Below are positions 9,176 to 16,792 of a stretch of DNA of 64,000 bases, piece after piece. How positions within the stretch are numbered: position 1 is the first letter of the stretch; each line of letters begins with the position of its first letter. The notes beneath the pieces were generated by a model, which had not been told where the DNA came from, searched no databases, and saw only the letters and a program-made list of their open reading frames with translations. The translations under genes were made by a program, and so were the position numbers. Origin of the DNA: Ktedonobacter racemifer DSM 44963. GTDB lineage: Bacteria > Chloroflexota > Ktedonobacteria > Ktedonobacterales > Ktedonobacteraceae. Where the stretch lies: assembly GCF_000178855.1 (NCBI RefSeq), contig NZ_ADVG01000001.1:1674001-1738000 (forward strand), in the 5' to 3' direction.

Positions 9176-9202
9176 GTTTGCTGAAACGAGGGAGAGATAC
9201 AC

Positions 9203-10387
9203 ATGCTCAAAGAGAAAGTTGCCCTACACCTGGCAGGTCCCACGCCTGTTCCCCCGCAGGTTGCCGCCGCCATGATCATGCCCATGATCAATCACCGCAG
9301 CGAGAAGTTTAGCGTGCTGGCAAAAGACGTTGCCAGTAAGCTCCAGGCGCTTTTCCGCACTCAGGAGCAGGTCTACGTCCTGGCAAGCTCGGGTAGTAGT
9401 GGCTGGGAGACCGCGATGGTCAACTTTGTGCCCGCAGGCGCCAAGGTGCTCAACGTCGTGATTGGCGATTTTGGTGAGCGCTGGTCCAAGGCCAACGCGG
9501 AACTGGGCTATGCCGTCGAGCACCTGGACTACGAGCCGGGAACCGCCGCCAGGCCAGCCGAGGTTGCCGAGGTGCTCAGCAAGCACCAGGGCAGCATCAA
9601 AGCCGTCTGCCTGCAACATAATGAGACCAGCACCGGCGTCTCTAATCCCGTGAAAGAGATCGCCGCCGAGGCCGCAAAACATGGCGCGCTCGTCCTCGTC
9701 GATGGCGTCTCCAGCGTGGGCGCACTTCCACTGCACATGGATGAGTGGGGCGTAGACGTCGCCTTCACCGGCTCACAGAAAACCCTGATGTGTCCTCCCG
9801 GCATGATGATCATCGCCGCGAGCAAGCGAGCATGGGCTCAGGCGGAAGAGGCGCATACACCCAAGTTCTACTTCAGCCTGAAGGAATACCGGAAGAGCTA
9901 TGACAAGGGTCAGACCCCACAAACGCCCCCCATCTCGCTCTACTATGGCCTGCAAGCCGCGCTGAACATGCTGGCTGAAGAGGGCTGGGAGCAGGTGCAG
10001 GAGCGCCATCACCTCATGGGTGAGATGTGTCGCGCAGGCATCAAGGCCGCTGGACTTGACCTGTTGTGCACAGAAGAGCAGTTTGCCTCCGATACCCTGA
10101 CCGCGGTCATGGTTCCAGAGAGCGTCGAGGCTTCGGCCTTCCTCAAGGTTGCGCGCGACACCTTCGGCGTCATCTATGCCGCGGGGCAGGGCAAAACCCT
10201 GAAAGAGCGCATCTTCCGTATCGGGCACATGGGCTATATGACCCCCAATGACGTCCTGGTCGCGCTGAGCGCCGTTGAGAACAGCCTGGCGATTCTTGGG
10301 TATAAAATCCAGGGGTATAACATCCAGCCGGGCAAGGCGGTTGCCGCCGCCCAGGCCGTATGGCTCGAAGCTGTACGCCAGGGATAA
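9203..10387 (+). CDS. Class V aminotransferase, serine/alanine-glyoxylate type
   Basis: A 394-residue fold-type I PLP enzyme resembling serine-glyoxylate or alanine-glyoxylate aminotransferases. The PLP lysine is K193 in FTGSQKTLMCPPG; LVDGVSSVGALP carries the cofactor-contacting Asp; HLAGPTPVPP opens the protein as in the family. Ureidoglycine-glyoxylate (PucG-like) and phosphoserine aminotransferase relatives cannot be excluded from sequence alone. Control by a ZTP riboswitch points to glycine or one-carbon supply for purine and folate synthesis, since such enzymes make glycine from glyoxylate. The ATG follows GAGGGAGAG. Confidence 0.9.
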   Translation: MLKEKVALHLAGPTPVPPQVAAAMIMPMINHRSEKFSVLAKDVASKLQALFRTQEQVYVLASSGSSGWETAMVNFVPAGAKVLNVVIGDFGERWSKANAELGYAVEHLDYEPGTAARPAEVAEVLSKHQGSIKAVCLQHNETSTGVSNPVKEIAAEAAKHGALVLVDGVSSVGALPLHMDEWGVDVAFTGSQKTLMCPPGMMIIAASKRAWAQAEEAHTPKFYFSLKEYRKSYDKGQTPQTPPISLYYGLQAALNMLAEEGWEQVQERHHLMGEMCRAGIKAAGLDLLCTEEQFASDTLTAVMVPESVEASAFLKVARDTFGVIYAAGQGKTLKERIFRIGHMGYMTPNDVLVALSAVENSLAILGYKIQGYNIQPGKAVAAAQAVWLEAVRQG

Positions 10388-10400
10388 GAAGAGTAGGGAT

Positions 10401-10440
10401 AAAAACAGCGGCTGCACTTGAGAGTGCAGCCGCTGTTTTT
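10401..10440. terminator. Bidirectional intrinsic terminator
   Basis: Perfect 17-bp stem: 10401-10417 pairs with 10424-10440, loop TTGAGA. It begins with five A and ends with five T, so it works as a classic terminator for the aminotransferase on the plus strand and for queD on the minus strand. Confidence 0.9.
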
Positions 10441-10450
10441 CGCCTCACGA

Positions 10451-10951
10451 CTACTCGTTAAGCGAGAGTTTATAGTAAGCCATCTGTGTGGGGGCCTCTT
10501 CGACGCCGACCATGATAGAAGAGAGATTAGAGGTGTTAAAAGCCTGAAGTTCATGGCAGAGTTCGTTGCAAATATACTCGGCCAGGCGCTCGGCGGTCGA
10601 ATTATCGATGGGTAGCTCCGCCACATCGGCGCGCGGGAAGATATAGCGCTTGCCCACAAAATGCACCTCCCACTCATTTTCAGTGGAGGCCAATTGCAGG
10701 TGCGGATTGTGGAGGGGCAGCAGAAAATGGTGATCGAGGCGCTTGCAGATCTCCTTGGTCAGGCGTTTAAGTACAGTAAAATCAAAGACCAGCATATCCT
10801 CACCCAACGTCCCCTCAACCTCGACCAGAACGCCATAATTATGGCCATGCAAGCGCTCACACTTGCCACCATAGGTGATAAAGTGGGCCGAGCTGAAATT
10901 GAGATAGCCGCCCTCGATCTTTACCTTGCGCGCAATCCGCTCACCGGACAT
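10451..10951 (-). CDS. queD: 6-carboxytetrahydropterin synthase / 6-pyruvoyl-tetrahydropterin synthase family (QueD-like)
   Basis: A 166-residue member of the T-fold 6-PTPS/QueD family. The zinc ligands are visible as FSSAHF and LHGHNY, with the catalytic Cys in GKCERLHGHNY and the substrate-binding Glu in MVGVEEAP. In most bacteria the family makes 6-carboxytetrahydropterin for queuosine; some members make pyruvoyl-tetrahydropterin. No other que genes are near, so the exact substrate is inferred. The ATG has an AGGGGG site upstream. It shares the bidirectional terminator at 10401 with the aminotransferase. Confidence 0.88.
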   Translation of the reverse strand: MSGERIARKVKIEGGYLNFSSAHFITYGGKCERLHGHNYGVLVEVEGTLGEDMLVFDFTVLKRLTKEICKRLDHHFLLPLHNPHLQLASTENEWEVHFVGKRYIFPRADVAELPIDNSTAERLAEYICNELCHELQAFNTSNLSSIMVGVEEAPTQMAYYKLSLNE

Positions 10952-11230
10952 GATAGGACCCCCTACTTCTTTCTACGACATCTGTTGTAATGGTATGCTC
11001 ACATCAACGACGTCTTGTTGCTTTCAGCATATCATTAGAGGACCTTGTATACAAGAGCCATGCTCTATCCTGGAGGATTCTTCCTTGCCATCTGCCTCGG
11101 CTCGCCACCCACACCCCTTTACCCCTGAGCTTCGCAGGCGAGAAGCGCGCGTTCTTGAAGGCATTGGCATTTCTATGACTATACTATAGCCAGCAGGGAA
11201 TTACCTGCTCGTATTCAAAGGAGAAAAGAA

Positions 11231-11554
11231 ATGACAGTAGCAGAAACATTCCAGGCCTTACAATCGCGCTTCAAGCCGGAAGGGGCAGCGGGACTCAACA
11301 AGACCTTTCAGTTTAATATAACTGGCGAGCAGGCTGGATCGTACGCGGCGAAAATTGAGAACCAGACCTGCCAGTTGATTGAGGGCGGCGTCGAGAAACC
11401 AGACGTGGTTTTCACTATTAAGGATACCGATTGGCTGGACATCACGGCAGGAAAACTGGATGCAATGAACGCCTTTATGGCAGGCAAAGTCAAGCTGACT
11501 GGCGACATGATGCTGGCGATGCGCCTCCAGGGCCTATTTGACCTGGGTCGCTAA
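11231..11554 (+). CDS. SCP2 sterol-binding domain protein
   Basis: A 107-residue single-domain protein of the SCP-2 fold, a small lipid-binding module with a hydrophobic tunnel. Characteristic parts are NKTFQFNITGEQAGSYAAKI, PDVVFTIKDTDWLDITAGKL and AFMAGKVKLTGDMMLAMRL. AAAGGAGAAAAG lies at the right distance from the ATG. It stands alone between queD and a regulator, so its ligand cannot be guessed. Repeat copy D starts directly after its stop codon. Confidence 0.88.
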   Translation: MTVAETFQALQSRFKPEGAAGLNKTFQFNITGEQAGSYAAKIENQTCQLIEGGVEKPDVVFTIKDTDWLDITAGKLDAMNAFMAGKVKLTGDMMLAMRLQGLFDLGR

Positions 11555-11627
11555 GATTTTTATTCCGAAACCCAACGTCGCTCTCGCGACTAGCGCTTCG
11601 CGCTCAGGGTTTCGGATCAGTAGTAAG
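11555..11627 (+). repeat. Dispersed structured repeat, copy D (best-formed copy)
   Basis: The outer stem TCCGAAACCC (11564-11573)/GGGTTTCGGA (11607-11616) is a perfect 10 bp. Inner hairpins: GTCGC-TCTC-GCGAC (11577-11590) and AGCGC-TTC-GCGCT (11592-11604). Together these make a compact three-way junction. It is the clearest copy for defining the family. Confidence 0.85.
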
Positions 11628-11839
11628 CGCTATCTTCTCTACTGGGATGCGGAGATGAGCGAAATACTATCCCAAAGGCTAAGTTCTCCGCATTCTCTAG
11701 CGTTCCCTATTTTTGACTATTTGCGGAATTACCAAGCTTGAACTACGATAAGCTCCTATGTTATACTCATTGTAACTAAGAATGTCTTTTGCCAGGCACT
11801 TTTTAACTCACGGCTGTACCCGTAGAAAGGCGTCCGACA

Positions 11840-12316
11840 ATGGTCCTTAGGAGTAGCGATCTACATCGTAACCTACAGCATCTCAATGGCATGATGACAA
11901 CTCACGAGGCGGCGAAACACCTCGATCTGAGCTATTGGCACTTTATGCACCTGGTTGAGGCAGGACGCATACCAGGAGTACGTGTCGTCGACCGATGGCT
12001 TTTCTCTCCGGACGACCTGAATGATTATCGACGTAGTCGTTATGGTCAATTGGAAGATATGGCTCGCCTGGCTCTTGATCACCCGGCCATAGGTCTGACT
12101 GAGAAGCAAGCAATAATATGCCAGTACATCGTTGCTAATGAACGCCCCTCTGAGATAGCGCGAAAACTCCAGCAGTCCCGCCAGGCCGTCCATTCACAGA
12201 TATCGTTAATCCGCGAAAAAGTCACCCGTGTCCAAACCGCTGCCGATGTTCCTCTCAAACCCCAACGCCGAACTCGTAACCGATCCCATTCCTCACCCCT
12301 CACGGCAAGCCTATGA
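11840..12316 (+). CDS. Double helix-turn-helix DNA-binding protein (excisionase-like plus sigma-4-like)
   Basis: A 158-residue putative transcription regulator. Residues about 18-60 (MMTTHEAAKHLDLSYWHFMH then PGVRVVDRWLFSPDDLNDY) resemble the MerR/excisionase winged helix used by many bacterial DNA-binding proteins. Residues about 85-125 (LTEKQAIICQYIVANERPSE then IARKLQQSRQAVHSQIS) look like a sigma-70 region 4 or LuxR-type HTH. A basic tail follows. GAAAGG lies 9 bases before the ATG. No target or ligand domain is visible, and no neighbour suggests its regulon. Confidence 0.7.
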   Translation: MVLRSSDLHRNLQHLNGMMTTHEAAKHLDLSYWHFMHLVEAGRIPGVRVVDRWLFSPDDLNDYRRSRYGQLEDMARLALDHPAIGLTEKQAIICQYIVANERPSEIARKLQQSRQAVHSQISLIREKVTRVQTAADVPLKPQRRTRNRSHSSPLTASL

Positions 12317-12476
12317 ATTAAGCACACCCAAACGCTTCTTCCATACCCACATAGAAAAACACCTCACCTGCACACGCTTGTCCAGGACAAAGGCACAATA
12401 CATAGATCAGGACAAGCAAGAGAGGCGCACAATCCCAGGTTAGTAGGACCGGGGAGCGTCTCAAACTGGATAGTAT

Positions 12477-13649
12477 TCAGGATAGCTTGAAGGCAGGTAG
12501 TAGCGCTGGCTCAATGGCTGGAGCGAGCGTGGGATTATTGTCCGCGAGCGCGCGTAAGAGGCCGAAGCAGCCTGTAATCATCATGTCCCCGTGAGGCGTA
12601 CAGGCATAGGGCTTGAGTTCAGAGCCATCCAGCAGCGCCCTGCGCGGTCCCGTCACCGAGAGAAAGGGTAAGTTCCCACCTGGCTGAGTGCTCGTCTCAT
12701 ACAAGCGTTTGATAATCAAGGCCCCATGGCCGCTATCCGCAAAGACCTCTTCATTAGTCAATGTGCCCTGGGCCAGTTTACGGAGCAGCTCTTCCAGGCG
12801 TACGCGATCAATTTCCCCCGTGTGATGCTCAAAAATGCCCATGATTTCGCCATCGCGCAGATGAAAGGCCAGGGTATGAAAATTGCCAATATTGCAGAGA
12901 ATAGACTCACGCTGCTCACGCACCCTGGCATCCTCGAGCGAACCCAGCGCCGCCGCCGAGCCGGTATCCATCAAGAGCAGAGGCACATCCGGGCGCGATC
13001 CGCTCAGGCTCAGATAGCGCCGGGCGCTCTGCGCCACCGCCTGGAGACGCGTGAGTGAGGACGGAATATCCTGGGCCAAGTAGGCAAAGGCGCTGGGTGA
13101 GGGGTGACGCCGGACAGTCTCTGTAATAAAGTCAAAACGGAAACGTCGGTCGCTATATCCAGGAGGCGCGGCCCCATGGTCAAAGGCCGCCAGGGCAATG
13201 GCATCGACGGTGGGATCGACATCAAAGGCCGTAAAAGCCGTCAGAATAGCCTGGGCATTGAAATCCTGCATCTCGATATGGACGGTATCATTTTGCGCGG
13301 CGCGACGCTCGGCCTCTTGATCATCAATGATCTCAAAACCCATGCGCTCGACGCCCGCCAGGTCATCATCAAAGGTGCGAGCCGCGTCAGGTGTGACAGC
13401 TACGGCGTAGCCCGCCAGCGCATGATCGCGGGCGGCCCAGTGACAGGGACCACCACCCATCGTAACACCCGTTAAGAGCAGATGTTTCCCTGCTGTTGTT
13501 GCCTGCTTGATGCGTTCCGCGATAATGACGGTGGGCGAGGGCATGACCAGCTTGAAGCAGTTCTCCATCTCTTTGCCACTCTCAAACAAAAGGATATCCT
13601 GGGTTCCGGTCCCAATATCAATGGCCAGGATACGTGTGGATGGCTGCAT
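12477..13649 (-). CDS. DUF1786 family protein
   Basis: A 390-residue conserved protein of the DUF1786 family. The N-terminal TRILAIDIGTGTQDILLFESG resembles the phosphate-1 loop of actin-like (ASKHA) ATPases, and LLLMDTGSAAALGSL may be a second phosphate-binding loop. Family members have sometimes been labelled pyruvate formate-lyase activating enzyme, but no radical-SAM CxxxCxxC motif is present here, so that name is not supported. The start at 13649 is chosen for its AAGGAGAATA site; the frame is open 13 codons further upstream. Function unknown. Confidence 0.75.
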   Translation of the reverse strand: MQPSTRILAIDIGTGTQDILLFESGKEMENCFKLVMPSPTVIIAERIKQATTAGKHLLLTGVTMGGGPCHWAARDHALAGYAVAVTPDAARTFDDDLAGVERMGFEIIDDQEAERRAAQNDTVHIEMQDFNAQAILTAFTAFDVDPTVDAIALAAFDHGAAPPGYSDRRFRFDFITETVRRHPSPSAFAYLAQDIPSSLTRLQAVAQSARRYLSLSGSRPDVPLLLMDTGSAAALGSLEDARVREQRESILCNIGNFHTLAFHLRDGEIMGIFEHHTGEIDRVRLEELLRKLAQGTLTNEEVFADSGHGALIIKRLYETSTQPGGNLPFLSVTGPRRALLDGSELKPYACTPHGDMMITGCFGLLRALADNNPTLAPAIEPALLPAFKLS

Positions 13650-13914
13650 AGGGTATATTCTCCTTGCGTAAACTTTGTCTACTACCAAGGGAAGTATAGC
13701 ATCAGAGCGAGGCTCCCCTCTGTAGCCTAAGATGCTTATTATGGGAAGAGGGAGAAAATTTCATTACCCCAACGCTATAACAGCAATCCATGGGGAACTT
13801 TTCTCCTGCCAATAACGTCATTACGAAGAACGCAAAGGGTTCATAAGATAGGAACAACAGACTTAACCAAGCCTTGTCTACCTGCAATAATCTGACCCTG
13901 GAGAGGTACAATTT

Positions 13915-14478
13915 ATGTCAGTTCATCACATCAATACCCCTGGACATCGTTCCTTTTTACCAGGGAGGCGCGTATTATGGATAGGAGGCACAACCATAGT
14001 GCTCCTTCTAGTTATTATCGTTGCATCCATGAGTATAGGAAGAATAACAGCGATGTCGGCTTTTGATACTACCTCCAAGGGGCACGGCTCAGGCGCCGCG
14101 ACTGGTGGCTCCCTGGCCACCATTACCAATTCTGGCTCGACCAATACCCCCGGCTATACGCTGATAATTCATAGCGATGGCAGTGGTAGCCTGAGTTATA
14201 CGCAGAAAGGCAGAACGCACTTCGGCACCTACCAGGATAAGACCTTTCCTGCTGGCACCTTCGCGATCCAGCAGCTCCATACTGTCTTGCAGGCAGTTGG
14301 CGATGTGAGCAAGATTCCCCGACGCGGCTGCCTGAAATCAGCCTCCTTCGGCACTTCGACCACGATTACCTACCAGGGCAAGACGAGTAGCGACCTCACC
14401 TGCCTGGGCAGCCAGGACACCCGCACACACCTGGACCTCAAAGACATGGTGCAGCAAATGCTCGCGAAGATTAAGTAG
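13915..14478 (+). CDS. Membrane-anchored exported protein of unknown function
   Basis: A 187-residue protein with a short cytoplasmic N-terminus and one membrane segment (about residues 19-42, VLWIGGTTIVLLLVIIVASM). A Gly/Ser/Thr-rich linker follows, then an extracellular domain. Two cysteines (in RRGCLKSA and LTCLG) could form a disulfide outside the cell. No known family recognised. GGAGAGG supports the start. The strong 25-bp hairpin after it suggests a single-gene transcript. Confidence 0.65.
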   Translation: MSVHHINTPGHRSFLPGRRVLWIGGTTIVLLLVIIVASMSIGRITAMSAFDTTSKGHGSGAATGGSLATITNSGSTNTPGYTLIIHSDGSGSLSYTQKGRTHFGTYQDKTFPAGTFAIQQLHTVLQAVGDVSKIPRRGCLKSASFGTSTTITYQGKTSSDLTCLGSQDTRTHLDLKDMVQQMLAKIK

Positions 14479-14509
14479 AAGATTAAGTAATCATATATGA
14501 GTTACGAAT

Positions 14510-14564
14510 GAGAAAAGGGTGTGGTGGTGGTTGCAGATCGCAACCACCACCACACCCTTTTCTC
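14510..14564. terminator. Long hairpin, 25-bp arms
   Basis: Perfect arms 14510-14534 and 14540-14564, loop AGATC. The 5' arm starts GAGAAAAGGG and the 3' arm ends CCCTTTTCTC, so an interrupted U-rich run is present. Its core (GTGGTGGTTGC) recurs in the hairpin at 16588. Confidence 0.7.
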
Positions 14565-14664
14565 CTATTAGAGATCAATACATCTATATCAATATGTCTA
14601 TTTATCAATTACTACTCGTATATCTCTAATAAGAGATAGAATAGATTACGACGAAAGGATTCCT

Positions 14665-16551
14665 ATGGCTATAGATTCGCAGCCCACGATCCTCAACCGC
14701 TCAGCGAATGGCTACCAGCCCATTGAAGACTACGCCGTCATTGGCGATCTGCACACCGTGGCCCTGGTCGGCAAGAATGGCTCGATTGACTGGTGCTGCC
14801 TCCCGCGCTTCGACTCGCCCAGCGTATTTGGCGCGTTGCTTGATACCCAGAAAGGCGGTCGCTTCCGCATCGCCCCCATTGAGACACCTAACATGGGGCA
14901 TAAGCAGATCTACCTGCCCGAGACCAACATCCTGATTACACGCTTCCTGACGGTAGATGGCGTCGCCGAAATCACGGATTTTATGCCCATTAAACGCGGC
15001 AAACGCTCGCATCGCCAGCATCATATCGTGCGCTCGGTCTCCGTAGTACGCGGCTCGCTTTCATTTGACATGGTGTGTCAGCCAGCCTTCAATTATGCGC
15101 GCGACGTCCATACATTGACCTTCGCCGATGATAGGGAGGGAGTCATTTTTCATAGCCAGAGCATGTGCCTGGCGCTCGTATCCTCCATTCCCTTGCAGGC
15201 AAACGACGAGGGTGGCGTAGAAGCTCACTTTACGCTGCACCAGGGACAATCCGCACGCTTCATTCTTGAAAGCACCAATTGCGATGAGATCGCGCCCCAA
15301 GATCATTCGGAGGCGCACTATCGCGCCGAGTTCAACGAAACCATGGCCTACTGGCAGAGCTGGCTCGCCCAATGTCAGTACCAGGGACGCTGGCGTGAAA
15401 TGGTGCAACGCTCGGCCCTTGTCCTGAAGCTACTCACTTATGCTCCGACTGGAGCCATTGTCGCGGCCCCAACCACCAGCCTTCCCGAGACCCTGGGAGG
15501 CACGCGCAACTGGGACTATCGCTATACCTGGCTACGCGATGCCGCCTTCAGCCTCTATAGCCTGCTCACACTGGGCTTCACCCAGGAAGCCGAGGCCTTC
15601 ATGGGCTGGCTTGACACGCGCTGTCATGAACTCAAAAATAACGAGATGATGCTGCAACCAATGTATACTATTGATGGCAAACACGACCTGACCGAGTTCA
15701 CCCTGGATCATCTCGAAGGATACAAGAAGAGCGGCCCGGTACGCATTGGGAATGGGGCCTACTCGCAGGTACAGCTTGATATCTATGGTGAGCTGATGGA
15801 TGCCATCTACATTTATAATCAGTACGCCTCAATCTCCTACGATCTATGGGAAAATTTGTGCCGTTTGCTCAATTGGCTAAAGGATAACTGGCAAAAGCCC
15901 GATGAAGGAATATGGGAGGTACGTGGTGGTCCCAAGCCCTTTGTGCATTCACGTCTGATGAGTTGGGTTGCCTTTGATCGTGGTCTGCGCTTGGCTCGCC
16001 ATCGGGGTCTACCCGCACCCGTCGATACATGGACACGCACAAGCGCGCAGATCTATCAAGAGATCATGAGCAAGGGATGGAATGAAAAAATTGGTAGCTT
16101 TGTTCAATACTATGGGAGTGATGCAGTAGACGCAAGCTCGCTCCTTATGGTCTTGACAAAGTTCGCAGGTCCGACCGATCCGCGCATCTTGAGCACCATT
16201 CAGCGCATCCAGCGTGATTTGAGTAGCGACTCCCTGGTTCACCGCTATCATCCGAAGAAGGCCGCGCCCGATGGCCTGGGCAGCACCGAGGGAACGTTTA
16301 GCCCATGTAGCTTCTGGATGGCGGAGACACTGGCACGGGCAGGTCGTGTCCAGGAAGCGCGCCTGATGCTAGAGAAGATGTTGAGCTATGCGAACCATGT
16401 GGGACTCTACGCAGAAGAAATTGGTCCTACGGGTGAGGCGTTGGGAAACTTCCCCCAGGCCTTTACGCATCTTTCACTAATTACGGCCTGCTACAACGTT
16501 GACCAGGCGTTAAATAGAACGCATCCCGCGCAGTCGCGCACGTTTTTCTAG
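14665..16551 (+). CDS. Glycoside hydrolase family 15 protein (glucoamylase/trehalase type)
   Basis: A 628-residue GH15-type enzyme with the N-terminal beta domain (IEDYAVIGDLHTVALVGKNG, then SIDWCCLPRFDSPSVFGALL) followed by the alpha/alpha-barrel. Markers of the catalytic domain are GGTRNWDYRYTWLRDAAFSL, VRIGNGAYSQVQLDIYGELM and EEIGPTGEALGNFPQAFTHL, the last carrying the likely general base Glu. Family members hydrolyse alpha-glucans or trehalose; this architecture matches the glucoamylase/mycobacterial trehalase subgroup, so either substrate is possible. There is no signal peptide, so it acts inside the cell. GAAAGG precedes the ATG. Confidence 0.9.
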   Translation: MAIDSQPTILNRSANGYQPIEDYAVIGDLHTVALVGKNGSIDWCCLPRFDSPSVFGALLDTQKGGRFRIAPIETPNMGHKQIYLPETNILITRFLTVDGVAEITDFMPIKRGKRSHRQHHIVRSVSVVRGSLSFDMVCQPAFNYARDVHTLTFADDREGVIFHSQSMCLALVSSIPLQANDEGGVEAHFTLHQGQSARFILESTNCDEIAPQDHSEAHYRAEFNETMAYWQSWLAQCQYQGRWREMVQRSALVLKLLTYAPTGAIVAAPTTSLPETLGGTRNWDYRYTWLRDAAFSLYSLLTLGFTQEAEAFMGWLDTRCHELKNNEMMLQPMYTIDGKHDLTEFTLDHLEGYKKSGPVRIGNGAYSQVQLDIYGELMDAIYIYNQYASISYDLWENLCRLLNWLKDNWQKPDEGIWEVRGGPKPFVHSRLMSWVAFDRGLRLARHRGLPAPVDTWTRTSAQIYQEIMSKGWNEKIGSFVQYYGSDAVDASSLLMVLTKFAGPTDPRILSTIQRIQRDLSSDSLVHRYHPKKAAPDGLGSTEGTFSPCSFWMAETLARAGRVQEARLMLEKMLSYANHVGLYAEEIGPTGEALGNFPQAFTHLSLITACYNVDQALNRTHPAQSRTFF

Positions 16552-16587
16552 GACTATTCACGCCTGCGGCGCTCAAGAAGTGAAGTA

Positions 16588-16620
16588 GTGGTGGTTGCGG
16601 GCATCGCCCGCAACCACCAC
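16588..16620. terminator. Hairpin after GH15 gene
   Basis: Perfect 15-bp arms 16588-16602 and 16606-16620 with a three-base loop (ATC). The arm sequence GTGGTGGTTGCGGGC is a close relative of the hairpin core at 14520. There is no U-tract. Confidence 0.55.
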
Positions 16621-16735
16621 CATATACACTACCTAATACACTACCTATTAATTCATGCTTGCCTTGACGAAGGTGAGCGGAGTCGTTACAATGTAGCTTG
16701 GAATTGTCGGTCCATTTACTTGCTTGCTTTATCCA

Positions 16736-16760
16736 CCGGGCGCCGTGGACGTCCGGTTTT
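16736..16760 (+). promoter_or_regulatory. Hairpin with T-run in typA leader
   Basis: CCGGGCG (16736-16742) pairs with CGTCCGG (16750-16756), including one G-U pair, followed by TTTTCTTA. It resembles a weak intrinsic terminator 33 bases before the typA start and could attenuate or just structure the leader. Confidence 0.35.
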
Positions 16761-16792
16761 CTTATGCCCCCTGAGGAGTTTACGCTATTACC

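Noticed and set aside
12477..13649. Pyruvate formate-lyase activating enzyme
   Set aside because: This name is sometimes attached to DUF1786 proteins, but there is no radical-SAM cysteine motif; the N-terminal loop looks ASKHA-like.
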